A DNA stretch of 64,000 nt from Elioraea sp. Yellowstone (GCF_006704265.1 NZ_VIKA01000003.1:27738-91737), one strand, 5' to 3'; counted from the first letter of the stretch, positions 48,656 to 58,901 are shown. The notes: a model not told the origin generated them from the letters alone. A program made the numbers and translations.

Positions 48656-49953
48656 ACGTGACGATGCCCGCCGACAGCCTGAGCCGCTTCTTCACCGCCC
48701 CGCTCGCCGCGGTCGATCCTGCCGTGGCCGAGGCGATCGCGGGCGAGCTCGCCCGTCAGCAGGACGGGATCGAGCTGATCGCCTCGGAGAACATGGTCTC
48801 GGCCGCGGTGCTGGAAGCCCAGGGGTCGGTCATGACGAACAAGTACGCCGAGGGCTATCCGGGTCGACGCTACTACGGCGGATGCGCGGAAGTGGACAAG
48901 GTCGAGCGGCTGGCGATCGAGCGCGCCTGCACGCTGTTCGGCTGCGCCTTCGCCAATGTCCAGCCGCATTCGGGCGCGCAGGCGAACCAGGCGGTCATGC
49001 TGGCGCTGCTGCAGCCGGGAGACACGATCCTCGGCATGGACCTCGCCGCCGGCGGACACCTCACCCACGGCGCCCCGGTGAATCTCTCCGGCAAGTGGTT
49101 CAGGGCGGTCACCTACGGCGTGCGCCGCGAGGACAGCCTGATCGACATGGAGCAGGTCGCGCGCCTCGCCGCCGAACACAAGCCGAGGATGATCGTGGCC
49201 GGCGGCAGTGCCATCCCGCGCGCCATCGATTTTGCGGCGTTCCGCAGGATCGCCGACAGTGTCGGGGCGTACCTGCTGGCGGATGTCGCGCACTTCGCCG
49301 GGCTGATCGCCGCGGGGATCTACCCGAGCCCCTTCCCGCACGCCCACGTGGTCACCACCACCACGCACAAGACGCTGCGCGGCCCGCGCGGCGGCATGAT
49401 CCTCGCGGACGACGAGACGCTCGGGAAGAAGATCAACTCCGCCGTGTTCCCCGGGCTCCAGGGCGGGCCGCTGATGCACGTGATCGCCGCCAAGGCGGTC
49501 GCCTTCGGCGAGGCGTTGACGCCCTCCTTCCGCGCCTACCAGAAGCAGGTGCTGGAGAATGCCCGTGCGCTCGCCGACGAGCTCCTCGCCCAGGGCTTCG
49601 GCGTCATCACCGGCGGCACCGACTGCCACCTGATCCTGGTCGATCTCAGGCCGAAGAACCTCACCGGCAAGGCGGCCGAGGCCTCGCTCGAGCGCGCACA
49701 CATCACCTGCAACAAGAACGCTGTGCCGTTCGATCCCGAGAAGCCGATGGTCACCTCGGGCATCCGGCTCGGCTCGCCGGCAGCCACCACGCGCGGCTTC
49801 GGCGTGGCCGAGTTCCGCGAGGTCGGCCGGATGATCGGCGAGGTGCTGGACGGGCTCGCGAAGTCGAACGACGGCCGCAACGATGCCGTCGAGCAGGCGG
49901 TTGCCGCGCGGGTCAAGGCGCTCTGCGCGCGTTTCCCCGTCTATCGCGCCTGA
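48652..49953 (+). CDS. glyA: Serine hydroxymethyltransferase
   Basis: This PLP enzyme converts serine and tetrahydrofolate to glycine and methylene-tetrahydrofolate. It has 433 residues. Motifs are [17 protein letters not shown], the PLP lysine in [14 protein letters not shown], and the C-terminal [18 protein letters not shown] 48652 overlaps rpiB. nrdR follows 10 bases later, the conserved alphaproteobacterial order. Confidence 0.96.
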   Translation: MNVTMPADSLSRFFTAPLAAVDPAVAEAIAGELARQQDGIELIASENMVSAAVLEAQGSVMTNKYAEGYPGRRYYGGCAEVDKVERLAIERACTLFGCAFANVQPHSGAQANQAVMLALLQPGDTILGMDLAAGGHLTHGAPVNLSGKWFRAVTYGVRREDSLIDMEQVARLAAEHKPRMIVAGGSAIPRAIDFAAFRRIADSVGAYLLADVAHFAGLIAAGIYPSPFPHAHVVTTTTHKTLRGPRGGMILADDETLGKKINSAVFPGLQGGPLMHVIAAKAVAFGEALTPSFRAYQKQVLENARALADELLAQGFGVITGGTDCHLILVDLRPKNLTGKAAEASLERAHITCNKNAVPFDPEKPMVTSGIRLGSPAATTRGFGVAEFREVGRMIGEVLDGLAKSNDGRNDAVEQAVAARVKALCARFPVYRA

Positions 49954-49963
49954 GGCGGCCCGG

Positions 49964-50425
49964 ATGCGCTGTCCGTTCTGCGGTCATGACGACACCCAGG
50001 TGAAGGATTCCCGCCCCACCGAGGACGGGGCGGCGATCCGCCGCCGGCGCTTCTGTCCGGCCTGCGGGCAGCGCTTCACCACGGTCGAGCGCACCCAGCT
50101 CCGGGAACTGACGGTGGTCAAGTCGGACGGGCGGCGCGTCGTCTTCGACCGCGACAAGCTCGCCCGGTCGATCCGCATCGCGCTGCGCAAGCGGCCGGTG
50201 GACGACGACAAGATCGAGCGCATCGTCAACGGCATCCAGCGCCAGCTCGAGACCTCGGGCGAGAGCGAGATCCCGTCGAAGATGATCGGCGAGATGGTGA
50301 TGGACGTGCTGAAGGATCTCGATCCCGTGGCGTATGTGCGCTTCGCCTCGGTCTATCGGGACTTCCGCGAGGCCAAGGATTTCGAGCGGTTCGTCGGCAC
50401 GCTCGGCGACGGGCGCGGCGATTGA
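49964..50425 (+). CDS. nrdR: Transcriptional repressor NrdR
   Basis: This zinc-ribbon/ATP-cone repressor controls ribonucleotide reductase genes. It has 153 residues, the usual length. The zinc ligands are Cys3, Cys6, Cys31 and Cys34; the ATP-cone spans about 46-136 ([20 protein letters not shown]). ATG 49964. It sits between glyA and the riboflavin genes as in many proteobacteria. Confidence 0.96.
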   Translation: MRCPFCGHDDTQVKDSRPTEDGAAIRRRRFCPACGQRFTTVERTQLRELTVVKSDGRRVVFDRDKLARSIRIALRKRPVDDDKIERIVNGIQRQLETSGESEIPSKMIGEMVMDVLKDLDPVAYVRFASVYRDFREAKDFERFVGTLGDGRGD

Positions 50426-50437
50426 GGGCGCTATGAC

Positions 50438-50532
50438 CGGCCCTCGCCCTGTCACTCTCCCGCTGGTGTGGGAGAGGGGGCCCGGCAGCGACGCTGCGTC
50501 CCCTCTCCCGTGCGCGGGAGAGGGTGAGGGCA
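50438..50532. repeat. Palindromic GC-rich intergenic element between nrdR and ribD
   Basis: Three hairpins are stacked in 95 bases: ctctccc/gggagag near 50455-50476, gcagcg-a-cgctgc at 50485-50497, and ctctcccg-tgcg-cgggagag near 50503-50522. The outer arms (gccctcgccct... and ...agggtgagggc) also pair. The CCCTCTCCCG/CGGGAGAGGG core is a common intergenic repeat type in GC-rich bacteria. It could be a terminator, attenuator or mobile repeat. Confidence 0.6.
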
Positions 50533-50539
50533 GCGCCGC

Positions 50540-51652
50540 GTGACCTGCGCCGAGGACATCGCGCACATGCGCGCCGCCCTGGCTCTCGCCAGGCGCGGCC
50601 TCGGCAATGTCGCGCCCAACCCGGCGGTCGGCTGCGTGATCGTGCGCGACGGTGCGGTGGTCGGCCGGGGCTGGACCCAGCCCGGCGGCCGCCCGCACGC
50701 CGAGACCGAGGCGCTGCGGCGCGCCGGGGCGGCCGCACGCGGCGCCACCGCCTATGTCACCCTCGAGCCCTGCTGCCACTGGGGACGCACGCCCCCCTGC
50801 ACCGACGCACTGGTCGCCGCCGGCATCGCCCGCGCGGTGATCGCGCTGCGCGACCCCGACCCGCGCGTCAACGGCGAGGGGCTGGACCGGCTGCGCGCTG
50901 CCGGCATCGCCGTGGAGGAGGGCGTGCTGGAGGCCGAGGCGGCACGGCTCAATGCCGGCTTCCTCTCGCGCGTGCGCGCGGGTCGGCCGCTCGTGACGCT
51001 GAAGCTCGCCACCACCCTGGACGGGCGGATCGCCGCCGCCTCGGGCGAGAGCCGCTGGATCACCGGCCCCGAGGCGCGCCGGCTGGCGCACCGGCTGCGC
51101 GCGCGCCACGACGCGGTGATGGTCGGCTCCGGCACCGCACTCGCCGACGACCCGGCGCTGACTGTGCGCATCCCCGGTCTCGTCCCGCCCGGCCACCCGG
51201 GCCCGGTGCGCATCGTCGCCGACGGCCGCCTCAGGCTCCCGCTCACCTCCGTGCTCGCCGCCACCGCGCGCGTCACCCCGACCTGGATCCTCACGACCCA
51301 GGGTGCGGATCGCCACCGCATCGCGGCCTTCACCGACTGCGGCGTCACCGTGATCGCGGTCGCCGCCGACGCGAACGGCCAGCCCGAGCCGAGCGCGGCC
51401 TTGCGGGCGCTCGCGCAACGGGGCATCACCCGCGTGCTGGTGGAGGGCGGGTCGCGGCTTGCGGCCGCGATGCTGCGCGCCGGCGTGGTGGATCGGCTCG
51501 CCTGGTTCCACGCCCCGGGCGTGCTCGGCGCGGATGCGATTCCCGGCGTCGAGGCGCTGGGGCTCCCGGGCCTTGCGGCGATGCCGAGGTTTCGCGCGGT
51601 GCGCAGCCTGGCCGCAGGACCGGACCGCCTGACTCTGATGGATCGGGAGTAG
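50540..51652 (+). CDS. ribD: Riboflavin biosynthesis deaminase/reductase RibD
   Basis: This bifunctional enzyme deaminates and reduces the pyrimidine intermediate of riboflavin synthesis. It has 370 residues. The deaminase zinc site is HAETEALRRAG and PCCHWGRTPPCTDAL; the reductase domain follows from about residue 150 (LVTLKLATTLDGRIAAASGE). GTG 50540 gives the correct N-terminus (DIAHMRAALALARRG). The first of the rib genes, 4 bases before ribE. Confidence 0.95.
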   Translation: MTCAEDIAHMRAALALARRGLGNVAPNPAVGCVIVRDGAVVGRGWTQPGGRPHAETEALRRAGAAARGATAYVTLEPCCHWGRTPPCTDALVAAGIARAVIALRDPDPRVNGEGLDRLRAAGIAVEEGVLEAEAARLNAGFLSRVRAGRPLVTLKLATTLDGRIAAASGESRWITGPEARRLAHRLRARHDAVMVGSGTALADDPALTVRIPGLVPPGHPGPVRIVADGRLRLPLTSVLAATARVTPTWILTTQGADRHRIAAFTDCGVTVIAVAADANGQPEPSAALRALAQRGITRVLVEGGSRLAAAMLRAGVVDRLAWFHAPGVLGADAIPGVEALGLPGLAAMPRFRAVRSLAAGPDRLTLMDRE

Positions 51653-51656
51653 CGCG

Positions 51657-52262
51657 ATGTTCACGGGGATCGTCACCGATCTCGGCACGGTGCGGAGCGT
51701 CGAGCCCGCCGGCGAGGGGCGGGACCTGCGCATCGTCGTCGCCACCGCCTGGGACACGGGCGGGATCGCGCTCGGCGCCTCGGTCGCCTGCAACGGCTGC
51801 TGCCTGACCGTGGTCGAGACGGGCGAGGGGACGCTCGCCTTCAATGCCTCGGCCGAGACGCTCGCCAAGACCACGATCGGCCGCTGGCGTCCGGGCACCC
51901 CGGTGAATCTCGAGCGCGCCCTGCGCCTGGGCGAGGAGCTCGGCGGGCATCTGGTGCAGGGCCATGTCGACGGCGTGGGCGCGATCGCCGCGGTGGCCCC
52001 CGAGGGCGGGAGCCTGCGCGTGCGCATCCGCCCGCCGCCACACCTGATGCCCTTCATCGCGCCGAAGGGCAGCGTTGCGGTGGACGGGGTCAGCCTGACC
52101 GTGAACGACGTTGACGCCGATGCCTTCGGGGTCAACATCATCCCCCACACGGCCCGAGCGACCGCCCTCGGCCGCGTGAAGCCGGGGGATCCCGTGAACA
52201 TCGAGGTCGATCTGGTCGCGCGCTACCTGGCGCGGCTGCTGGATGCGAGGAACGGACCGTGA
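51657..52262 (+). CDS. ribE: Riboflavin synthase, alpha subunit
   Basis: This enzyme dismutates two lumazines to riboflavin. It has 201 residues with two lumazine-binding repeats, each with a related motif: FTGIVTDLGTVRSVEP at the N-terminus and LVQGHVDGVGAIAAV in the second. The conserved CNGCCLTVVE and VDGVSLTVNDV segments pair the repeats. ATG 51657. It overlaps the next gene by 4 bases. Confidence 0.95.
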   Translation: MFTGIVTDLGTVRSVEPAGEGRDLRIVVATAWDTGGIALGASVACNGCCLTVVETGEGTLAFNASAETLAKTTIGRWRPGTPVNLERALRLGEELGGHLVQGHVDGVGAIAAVAPEGGSLRVRIRPPPHLMPFIAPKGSVAVDGVSLTVNDVDADAFGVNIIPHTARATALGRVKPGDPVNIEVDLVARYLARLLDARNGP

Positions 52263-53383
52263 CGGTGGAGACCGCGCGCATCCACTGGGCCGACGCGCTC
52301 TCGCCGACCGAGGAGATTCTCGCGGAGGCACGCGCGGGACGGATGTTCATCCTGGTGGACGACGAGGATCGCGAGAACGAGGGCGATCTCGTCATCCCCG
52401 CCCAGTTCGCCGACGCGGCCGCGATCAACTTCATGGCGAAGCACGGCCGCGGGCTGATCTGCCTCGCGCTCACCAGGGAGCGGGTGCAGGAACTCGGCCT
52501 GCCGCTGATGGCGCAGTCCAACGCCTCGCGCCACCATACCGCCTTCACGGTCTCGATCGAGGCGCGCGAGGGGATCACCACGGGGATCTCCGCCGCCGAC
52601 CGTGCGCGCACGATCGCGGTCGCGATCGACCCGACCAAGGGGCCGCACGACATCACCACCCCGGGGCACGTCTTCCCGCTGCTGGCGCGCGAGGGCGGGG
52701 TGCTGGTGCGCGCCGGCCACACCGAGGCCGCGGTCGATCTTGCGCGGATGGCCGGGCTCATTCCCGCCGGCGTGATCTGCGAGATCATGAACGACGACGG
52801 CACCATGGCGCGGCTGCCGGACCTGGTCGCGTTCGCCCAGCATCACGGGCTGAAGGTCGGCACGATCGCCGACCTGATATCATATCGTCGACGCAATGAG
52901 AAGCTGGTCGAGCGGCGCGCCGAGACCGCGATCGATAGCGTCTATGGCGGAACGTTCCGCGCGATCGTCTATGTCAACACGGTCGAGTACGCCGAACACA
53001 TCGCGCTGGTGAAGGGCGACATCGCGGCCCCGGGCCCCGTTCTGGTGCGCATGCACGCGCTCAACGTGCTGACGGACGTTCTGGGCGATCGCGGCGGCTC
53101 GGATCTCGCGCCGGCGATGCGGATGATCGCGCGCGAGGGGCGCGGCGTGGTGGTGCTGATCCGCGAGCCGCGCGCGACCGCGCTCTCCGAACGCGTGCTG
53201 CGCGCGGCCGATGGCGCCAGGGCCGAGCTGCGCGACTACGGCGTGGGCGCGCAGATCCTGCTCGATCTCGGCGTGCGCGAGATGGTGCTGCTGACCAACC
53301 ATCCGCGCACCGTGGTCGGGCTCGAGGGCTACGGGCTCTCGATCGTCGAGCACCGGCCGATCGCGCGCGAGGGGAAGCCGTGA
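52259..53383 (+). CDS. ribB: DHBP synthase RibB with a degenerate GTP cyclohydrolase II-like domain (RibBX type)
   Basis: The N-terminal domain (about 15-215) is an intact 3,4-dihydroxy-2-butanone-4-phosphate synthase (DDEDRENEGDLVIPA; SRHHTAFTVSIEAREG). The C-terminal domain aligns with GTP cyclohydrolase II, but the zinc-binding segment, normally with three cysteines, reads HALNVLTDVLGDRGGSDL with none. It cannot bind zinc in the usual way, so cyclohydrolase activity is unlikely. Such RibBX proteins are known in proteobacteria, with RibA encoded elsewhere. GTG 52259 overlaps ribE. Confidence 0.92.
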   Translation: MTVETARIHWADALSPTEEILAEARAGRMFILVDDEDRENEGDLVIPAQFADAAAINFMAKHGRGLICLALTRERVQELGLPLMAQSNASRHHTAFTVSIEAREGITTGISAADRARTIAVAIDPTKGPHDITTPGHVFPLLAREGGVLVRAGHTEAAVDLARMAGLIPAGVICEIMNDDGTMARLPDLVAFAQHHGLKVGTIADLISYRRRNEKLVERRAETAIDSVYGGTFRAIVYVNTVEYAEHIALVKGDIAAPGPVLVRMHALNVLTDVLGDRGGSDLAPAMRMIAREGRGVVVLIREPRATALSERVLRAADGARAELRDYGVGAQILLDLGVREMVLLTNHPRTVVGLEGYGLSIVEHRPIAREGKP

Positions 53384-53829
53384 CCGCACCGCATGTCCTG
53401 ATCGTCGAGGCGCCCTACTACGCGGAGATCGCCGCCGGCTTGCTGCGCGGCGCGCGGCGCGTGCTCGACGAGGCAGGGGCCACGCACGAGGTCGTGCGGG
53501 TCGCCGGCGCGTTCGAGCTTCCCGGCGCGGTGCGTCTCGCGCTCAAGGCGATGGCGCGCGCCGGCGGGCCGCGCTGGGACGGCTTCGTCGCGCTCGGCTG
53601 CGTGGTGCGCGGCGAGACCGACCACTACGATCACATCTGCCGGGAGGCCGCGCGCGGGATCATGGACCTGACCGTGCAGTTCGGCGCACCCGTCGCCTTC
53701 GGCGTGCTGACCGTGGACGACGAGGCGCAAGCAGAGGCGCGCGCGCGCGACGACGAGATGAACAAGGGCGCGGAGGCGGCGCGCGCGGTGCTCGTGCAGA
53801 TCGCGCTCGCGCGGGGCTGGGGCGTCTGA
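53380..53829 (+). CDS. ribH: 6,7-dimethyl-8-ribityllumazine synthase
   Basis: This enzyme makes lumazine, the substrate of riboflavin synthase. It has 149 residues. Family motifs are VRVAGAFELPGAVRLA, ALGCVVRGETDHYDHIC (with the catalytic His) and VAFGVLTVDDEAQAEAR. GTG 53380 overlaps the ribB stop, and its own stop shares a base with the nusB start, so the operon is very compact. Confidence 0.95.
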   Translation: MTAPHVLIVEAPYYAEIAAGLLRGARRVLDEAGATHEVVRVAGAFELPGAVRLALKAMARAGGPRWDGFVALGCVVRGETDHYDHICREAARGIMDLTVQFGAPVAFGVLTVDDEAQAEARARDDEMNKGAEAARAVLVQIALARGWGV

Positions 53830-54350
53830 TGGCGCGACCGAGACGCTCCACCCCGCCCGGGCGGCCCCGCACCGCCGCCCGTCTCGCCGCGGTGCAGGCC
53901 CTCTACCAGGCCGAGCACGCCGGGATCAGCCCCGAGACCGCGCTCGACGAGTTCGTGCGCCACCGCGTGTCCGGCACCGAGGCCGCCCCGCTCGCCGAGG
54001 CGGCGGTTGAGGAGGGCCGCGCGCCCGGCGCGCACGTGCCCCTGCTTGCCGCGATCGTGCGCGGCTGGGCCGCGAACGCCGAGGCGCTGGATGCGGCGAT
54101 CGCCGGCGCCCTCGCCAAGGACTGGCCGATGGAGCGGCTCGACCCGGTGCTGCGCGCGCTCCTGCGCGCCGCTGCCGCCGAGCTGTTCGACGCCTCGGGC
54201 GCGCCCGCGCGCGCGGTGATCAACGAGTATCTCGACATCGCCCACGGCTTCTTCGCGGGCGAGGAGCCGCGCTTCGCCAACGGCGTGCTCGACCGGCTCG
54301 CCCGCCTGATGCGCGCGGCCGAGTTCGCGCCCGACCGGGCCGGCGCCTGA
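53829..54350 (+). CDS. nusB: Transcription antitermination factor NusB
   Basis: This all-helical RNA-binding protein takes part in rRNA antitermination. It has 173 residues. The N-terminal ARLAAVQALYQAEHAG and C-terminal INEYLDIAHGFFAGEEPRFANGVL-type segments are the family marks. ATG 53829 shares a base with the ribH stop; the stop likewise shares one with thiL. The ribH-nusB-thiL order is widely conserved. Confidence 0.94.
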   Translation: MARPRRSTPPGRPRTAARLAAVQALYQAEHAGISPETALDEFVRHRVSGTEAAPLAEAAVEEGRAPGAHVPLLAAIVRGWAANAEALDAAIAGALAKDWPMERLDPVLRALLRAAAAELFDASGAPARAVINEYLDIAHGFFAGEEPRFANGVLDRLARLMRAAEFAPDRAGA

Positions 54351-55336
54351 TGGCGCTGCCCGGCGAGTTCGCGCTGATCGCCCGGCATTTCCGCCCGCTC
54401 GCCGAGGACATACCGAGTGCGCTGGCGCTCGCCGACGATGCGGCCCTGCTCGATCCGCCGCCGGGGCGGACGCTTGTGCTCGCCGCGGATGCGATGGTCG
54501 CCGGAGTGCACTTCCTGCCTGAGGATCCGCCCGGGACGATCGGCCGCAAGCTTCTGCGCGTGAACCTGTCCGATCTCGCCGCGATGGGGGCAGACCCGCT
54601 CGGCTACCTGATGACCACCGCGCTGCCGCCGGACATGACGCCGGACTGGCTCGACGCCTTCGCGCACGGGCTGAAGGAGGATCAGCGCGGCTTCGGCTGC
54701 GGCCTGCTCGGCGGCGACACGGTCTCCACGCCGGGGCCGCTTGTGCTCTCGCTGACGGTCGTCGGCAGCGTCGCCCCGGGCCGCGCCCTCACGCGCGCAG
54801 GTGCGCGCGAGGGCGATGCGGTATGGGTGAGCGGTACGATCGGCGACGGGGCGCTCGGCCTGCTCGCGCTGACGGATCGATTGCCGGGGCTGGCGGAGGC
54901 GGATCGTGCGGCCCTCGCCGAGCGCTACCGCCTGCCGCGCCCGCGGCTGGCGCTCGGGCGGCGCCTGTTCGGCCTTGCCACGGCCTGTCTCGACGTCTCG
55001 GACGGGCTGGTGCAGGATCTCGGCCATCTCTGCCGCGCGGCGGGTCTGTCGGCGGAGCTCGATGCGGCCCTCATCCCGCTCTCGGCGGCGGCGCGGGCGG
55101 CGATCGCCCTCGATCCCGCACTGTTCGCGCGCTGCCTCACCGGCGGGGACGACTATGAGCTGGTCTTCACCGCGCCCGGGACCGCAGCCGAGACGCTGGA
55201 GCGGCTCGCCGCCGAGACGGGCATCCCGCTCGCGCGGATCGGCCGCATGATCCCGGCCATCGGGACCGAGGTGCGCGTGCTGCGCGACGGAACCGAACTT
55301 CCGCTCGAACGGACGGGCTGGAGCCACATTCCATGA
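54350..55336 (+). CDS. thiL: Thiamine-monophosphate kinase
   Basis: This enzyme phosphorylates thiamine monophosphate to thiamine diphosphate, the cofactor of tkt and pdh encoded in the same window. It has 328 residues. Motifs include the metal-binding DDAALLD, the LLRVNLSDLAAMGADPLGYL segment, FGCGLLGGDTV and DVSDGLVQDLGHL. ATG 54350. It overlaps the MFS gene by 4 bases. Confidence 0.95.
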   Translation: MALPGEFALIARHFRPLAEDIPSALALADDAALLDPPPGRTLVLAADAMVAGVHFLPEDPPGTIGRKLLRVNLSDLAAMGADPLGYLMTTALPPDMTPDWLDAFAHGLKEDQRGFGCGLLGGDTVSTPGPLVLSLTVVGSVAPGRALTRAGAREGDAVWVSGTIGDGALGLLALTDRLPGLAEADRAALAERYRLPRPRLALGRRLFGLATACLDVSDGLVQDLGHLCRAAGLSAELDAALIPLSAAARAAIALDPALFARCLTGGDDYELVFTAPGTAAETLERLAAETGIPLARIGRMIPAIGTEVRVLRDGTELPLERTGWSHIP

Positions 55337-56529
55337 TTCGTCTGCCGCGCGAGCCGAAGCGCACCGTCTGGCTGCTGTTCCTTGCCCAGGCGCTGAACCA
55401 GTCGGCGATGACCGGCCAGGTGGCGATGGCCGCGCTGATTGGCCACTCGCTGGCCGCTGACAAGTCGCTCGCCACCCTGCCGATGGCGGTGCAGATGCTG
55501 GCGACGATGTCGGTGTCGATCCCCGGGGCGGTGATCTTCGGCCGGCTCGGCCGCCATGCCGGGTTCCTCGCCGGCGCGGCCGCCTTCCTGGTGGCGACGG
55601 GCGTGTTCCTGGCCGCGCTCTGGTTCGGCTCCTTCCCGCTCTATCTGTTGGGCTGCGTCTTCTCAGGCGCGGCTTTCGGGATCGCCATGTACTACCGTTT
55701 CGCTGCCGCGGAGGTGGCCCAGGCCGAGTACCGCCCCAAGGCGATCAGCCTGGTGATGGCAGGCGGGGTGATCGGCGCGGTCCTCGGCCCGGCCGTCGTC
55801 AAGCTCACCAAGGATGCCTTCGCCCCGGTGCTGTTCGCCGGCACCTATCTCGCCTTCGCCGCGATCCCGATCATGACCGCACTGCTCGTGAGCGCAATGC
55901 GCCTGCCGCCGGCGCCGCACGTCGCGGGCGCGGCACCTGTCCCGCTCGGCCCGATCCTGCGCCGCCCAGGCGTGATCGTCGCGATCCTCTGTGCCGTGGT
56001 CGGCTGGGATTCGATGAACCTGCTGATGGCGGTAACACCCCTCGAGATGATGCTGTGCGGGTTCACCGTCGGCGACAGCGCCACCATCATCCAGTGGCAC
56101 GCGGTGGCGATGTTCGCGCCCTCCTTCGTCACCGGCCACCTGATCGCGCGCTTCGGCGTGCTCAGGGTGATCGGCGCCGGTGCGCTGCTGACGGGGATCT
56201 GCGCCGGTGTGGCGTTGTCCGGTTCGAGCTTCGCGCATTTCTGGGTTGCGCTGGTGCTGCTCGGGATCGGCTGGAACTTCATGTTCGTCGGCGCGACCGC
56301 GCTGCTTACCGCCTCCCATACCCCGACCGAGCGCACCAAGGCGCAGGCGGCGAACGACGTGATCGTGTTCGGCTCGGTGGCCATGACCTCGCTCGCCTCG
56401 GGCGCGATCCATCACCTGTTCGGCTGGGCGGTGCTGAACTACGCCGTGCTGCCGGCGCTCGCGCTCGCCCTCGTCGCGCTGGCCTGGCTCGCGCGCCGGC
56501 GCGCGGCCGGACTGCCCCAGCCGGCCTGA
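55333..56529 (+). CDS. Major facilitator superfamily transporter
   Basis: This inner-membrane transporter has 398 residues and twelve predicted segments. The loop 2-3 motif is FGRLGRHAGFL, and HTPTERTKAQAANDVIVFGS lies between the later helices. It is coupled by overlap to thiL, the last biosynthetic gene. The substrate is unknown; a link to a cofactor or its precursor is possible only from position. Confidence 0.87.
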   Translation: MIRLPREPKRTVWLLFLAQALNQSAMTGQVAMAALIGHSLAADKSLATLPMAVQMLATMSVSIPGAVIFGRLGRHAGFLAGAAAFLVATGVFLAALWFGSFPLYLLGCVFSGAAFGIAMYYRFAAAEVAQAEYRPKAISLVMAGGVIGAVLGPAVVKLTKDAFAPVLFAGTYLAFAAIPIMTALLVSAMRLPPAPHVAGAAPVPLGPILRRPGVIVAILCAVVGWDSMNLLMAVTPLEMMLCGFTVGDSATIIQWHAVAMFAPSFVTGHLIARFGVLRVIGAGALLTGICAGVALSGSSFAHFWVALVLLGIGWNFMFVGATALLTASHTPTERTKAQAANDVIVFGSVAMTSLASGAIHHLFGWAVLNYAVLPALALALVALAWLARRRAAGLPQPA

Positions 56530-56673
56530 GGCCATCCCCTGCCGGGGGCCGGATTGCGCGGCCCCCGGAGGTCTGGCATACCGCGCCCGCCTCGCGGCGC
56601 CGTGACGCGCCCGCAGGACGGGGAGGCGCGCCCGCCACCGAGCCCGCGCCTTGAACGACCAGCACCGGATCGG

Positions 56674-58776
56674 ATGCCGCCCATGATGACCTTCCAGTTC
56701 ATCCTCGTGATCGCCTGCGGCCTGCTCGCCGTCGGCTTCGGCGCCTATGCGGGGCGGCTGGTGCTCGCGGCACCGCCGGGCAGCGCGCGGATGCAGGAGA
56801 TCGCGGCGGCCGTGCAGCAGGGCGCGCAGGCCTACCTGAACCGCCAGTACACCACGATCGCGATGGTCGGCGTGGTGGTGGCGGTGCTGCTCGGCCTGCT
56901 GCTCTCGCTCTGGTCGGCGATCGGCTTCCTGATCGGCGCGGTGCTCTCGGGGGCGGCCGGCTATATCGGCATGAACGTCTCGGTGCGCGCCAATGTGCGC
57001 ACGGCGGAGGCGGCGCGCCAGGGGCTGCAGCCGGCGCTCGACCTCTCCTTCCGCGCCGGCGCGATCACCGGTCTGCTGGTGGTCGGGCTCGGGCTGCTCG
57101 GCGTGGTGGTCTACTGGGCGATCCTCCGCGGCGCGGGCGTGGAGAGCCGCGCGGTCCTGGAGGCCCTGATCGCGCTCTCCTTCGGCGGCTCGCTCATCTC
57201 GATCTTCGCCCGTCTCGGCGGCGGCATCTTCACCAAGGGCGCGGATGTGGGGGCGGATCTGGTCGGCAAGGTCGAGGCCGGCATCCCCGAGGACGATCCG
57301 CGCAACCCGGCCGTGATCGCCGACAACGTGGGCGACAATGTGGGCGACTGCGCCGGCATGGCGGCCGACCTGTTCGAGACCTACGTCGTCGCGATGGTCG
57401 CGACCATGCTGCTCGGCGCGATCTTCTTCACCGGAGAGGCCGTCGGCACCCTGATGATGCTGCCGCTGATCATCGGCGGCGTGTGCATCGCCGCCTCGGT
57501 GGGCGGCACCTTCTTCGTCAAGCTCGACGGCTCGAACAACATCATGAAGGCGCTCTACCGGGGCTTCATCGCCACCGGGGCGATCGCGGCGTTCCTCATC
57601 CTCATCGTGATGTTCCTCTTCGTCGGACTGACGACCACCTACACGCCCAGCTCCGGCCCTGGCTTCACGGGCTTCGGCCTGTTCGTCTGCGCCCTCGTCG
57701 GGCTGGCGGTGACGGCCGCGATCGTCTGGGTGACGGAGTACTACACCGGCACCGACTTCCGGCCGGTGAAGACGATCGCCGAGGCCTCCACCACCGGCCA
57801 CGGCACCAACATCATCCAGGGGCTCGCGATGAGCATGGAGGCGACCGCCGCCCCGGTGATCATCATCTGCCTCGGCATCCTGGTCAGCTACCTCACGGCC
57901 GGGGTCTACGGCATCTCGATCGCGGTCACGACCATGCTGGCGCTGGCCGGCATGGTGGTGGCCCTCGACGCCTACGGGCCGGTGACCGACAATGCCGGCG
58001 GCATCGCCGAGATGGCCGACCTGCCGTCGGAGGTGCGCGTCACCACCGACGCCCTCGATGCGGTCGGCAACACCACCAAGGCGGTGACCAAGGGCTACGC
58101 GATCGGCTCGGCCGGGCTCGCCGCGGTGGTGCTGTTCGCCGCCTATATCGAGGATCTGAAGCACTACTTCCCCGATGTCGCGGTGGCGTTCTCGCTCGCC
58201 GATCCGTTCGTCGTGGTCGGGCTCTTCGCGGGCGGCCTGCTGCCCTACCTGTTCGGCGCGATGGGCATGACCGCGGTCGGCCGCGCCGCCGGCGCGGTGG
58301 TGATCGAGGTCCGCCGGCAGTTCCGCGAGATCGCCGGCATCATGGAGGGCACTGCGAAGCCCGACTATTCGCGCGCGGTCGACATGCTGACCAAGGCGGC
58401 GATCCGCGAGATGGTCGTCCCCTCGATGCTGCCGGTGTTCGCCCCCGTGGTGCTCTGGGTGGTGATCTGGGCCATCGCCGGCCAGGCGGCGGCCTTCTCC
58501 GCCCTCGGCGCGATGCTGCTCGGCACGATCGTCACCGGCATCTTCGTCGCGATCTCGATGACCGCCGGCGGCGGCGCGTGGGACAACGCCAAGAAGCTGA
58601 TCGAGACCGGGCTGCACGGCGGCAAGGGCTCGGAGGCGCACAAGGCCGCGGTCACCGGCGACACCGTGGGCGACCCCTACAAGGACACAGCTGGCCCGGC
58701 GGTGAACCCGATGATCAAGATCATCAACATCGTCGCGCTGCTCCTGCTCGCGATCCTGGCCCAGTTGCTCGACTGA
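56674..58776 (+). CDS. hppA: K+-insensitive proton-pumping pyrophosphatase
   Basis: This membrane pump hydrolyses pyrophosphate and moves protons across the inner membrane. It has 700 residues and about sixteen segments. The PPi/Mg site includes [19 protein letters not shown], and the C-terminal [15 protein letters not shown] motif is present. [10 protein letters not shown] carries the lysine that marks K+-independent enzymes. ATG 56674 is chosen; ATG 56683 and 56686 are possible. A strong hairpin follows the stop. Confidence 0.94.
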   Translation: MPPMMTFQFILVIACGLLAVGFGAYAGRLVLAAPPGSARMQEIAAAVQQGAQAYLNRQYTTIAMVGVVVAVLLGLLLSLWSAIGFLIGAVLSGAAGYIGMNVSVRANVRTAEAARQGLQPALDLSFRAGAITGLLVVGLGLLGVVVYWAILRGAGVESRAVLEALIALSFGGSLISIFARLGGGIFTKGADVGADLVGKVEAGIPEDDPRNPAVIADNVGDNVGDCAGMAADLFETYVVAMVATMLLGAIFFTGEAVGTLMMLPLIIGGVCIAASVGGTFFVKLDGSNNIMKALYRGFIATGAIAAFLILIVMFLFVGLTTTYTPSSGPGFTGFGLFVCALVGLAVTAAIVWVTEYYTGTDFRPVKTIAEASTTGHGTNIIQGLAMSMEATAAPVIIICLGILVSYLTAGVYGISIAVTTMLALAGMVVALDAYGPVTDNAGGIAEMADLPSEVRVTTDALDAVGNTTKAVTKGYAIGSAGLAAVVLFAAYIEDLKHYFPDVAVAFSLADPFVVVGLFAGGLLPYLFGAMGMTAVGRAAGAVVIEVRRQFREIAGIMEGTAKPDYSRAVDMLTKAAIREMVVPSMLPVFAPVVLWVVIWAIAGQAAAFSALGAMLLGTIVTGIFVAISMTAGGGAWDNAKKLIETGLHGGKGSEAHKAAVTGDTVGDPYKDTAGPAVNPMIKIINIVALLLLAILAQLLD

Positions 58777-58780
58777 CACC

Positions 58781-58811
58781 CGGCCGACAAAGGACCAACC
58801 TTTGTCGGCCG
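58781..58811 (+). terminator. Hairpin downstream of hppA
   Basis: A perfect 13-base stem (cggccgacaaagg with cctttgtcggccg) closes a 5-base loop four bases after the hppA stop. There is no T-run, so it may stop transcription only partly or protect the mRNA end. Confidence 0.6.
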
Positions 58812-58862
58812 ACCATCCTCCTCTGGTCTCGCGCGCGGCCGCCCCGCCAGCCCCGCGCGCCG

Positions 58863-58901
58863 TACCGGCAGGCCAAGGTCAACCCCTTGGCCTTGCCGGT
58901 A
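58863..58901. terminator. Second hairpin between hppA and bamE
   Basis: taccggcaggccaagg pairs with ccttggccttgccggta, with one bulged base and a 6-base loop. It lies between convergent genes and could act in both directions. No T-run is present. Confidence 0.5.

Noticed and set aside
50426..50539. FMN riboswitch before ribD
   Set aside because: The region holds simple palindromes; the conserved RFN element segments are not present.
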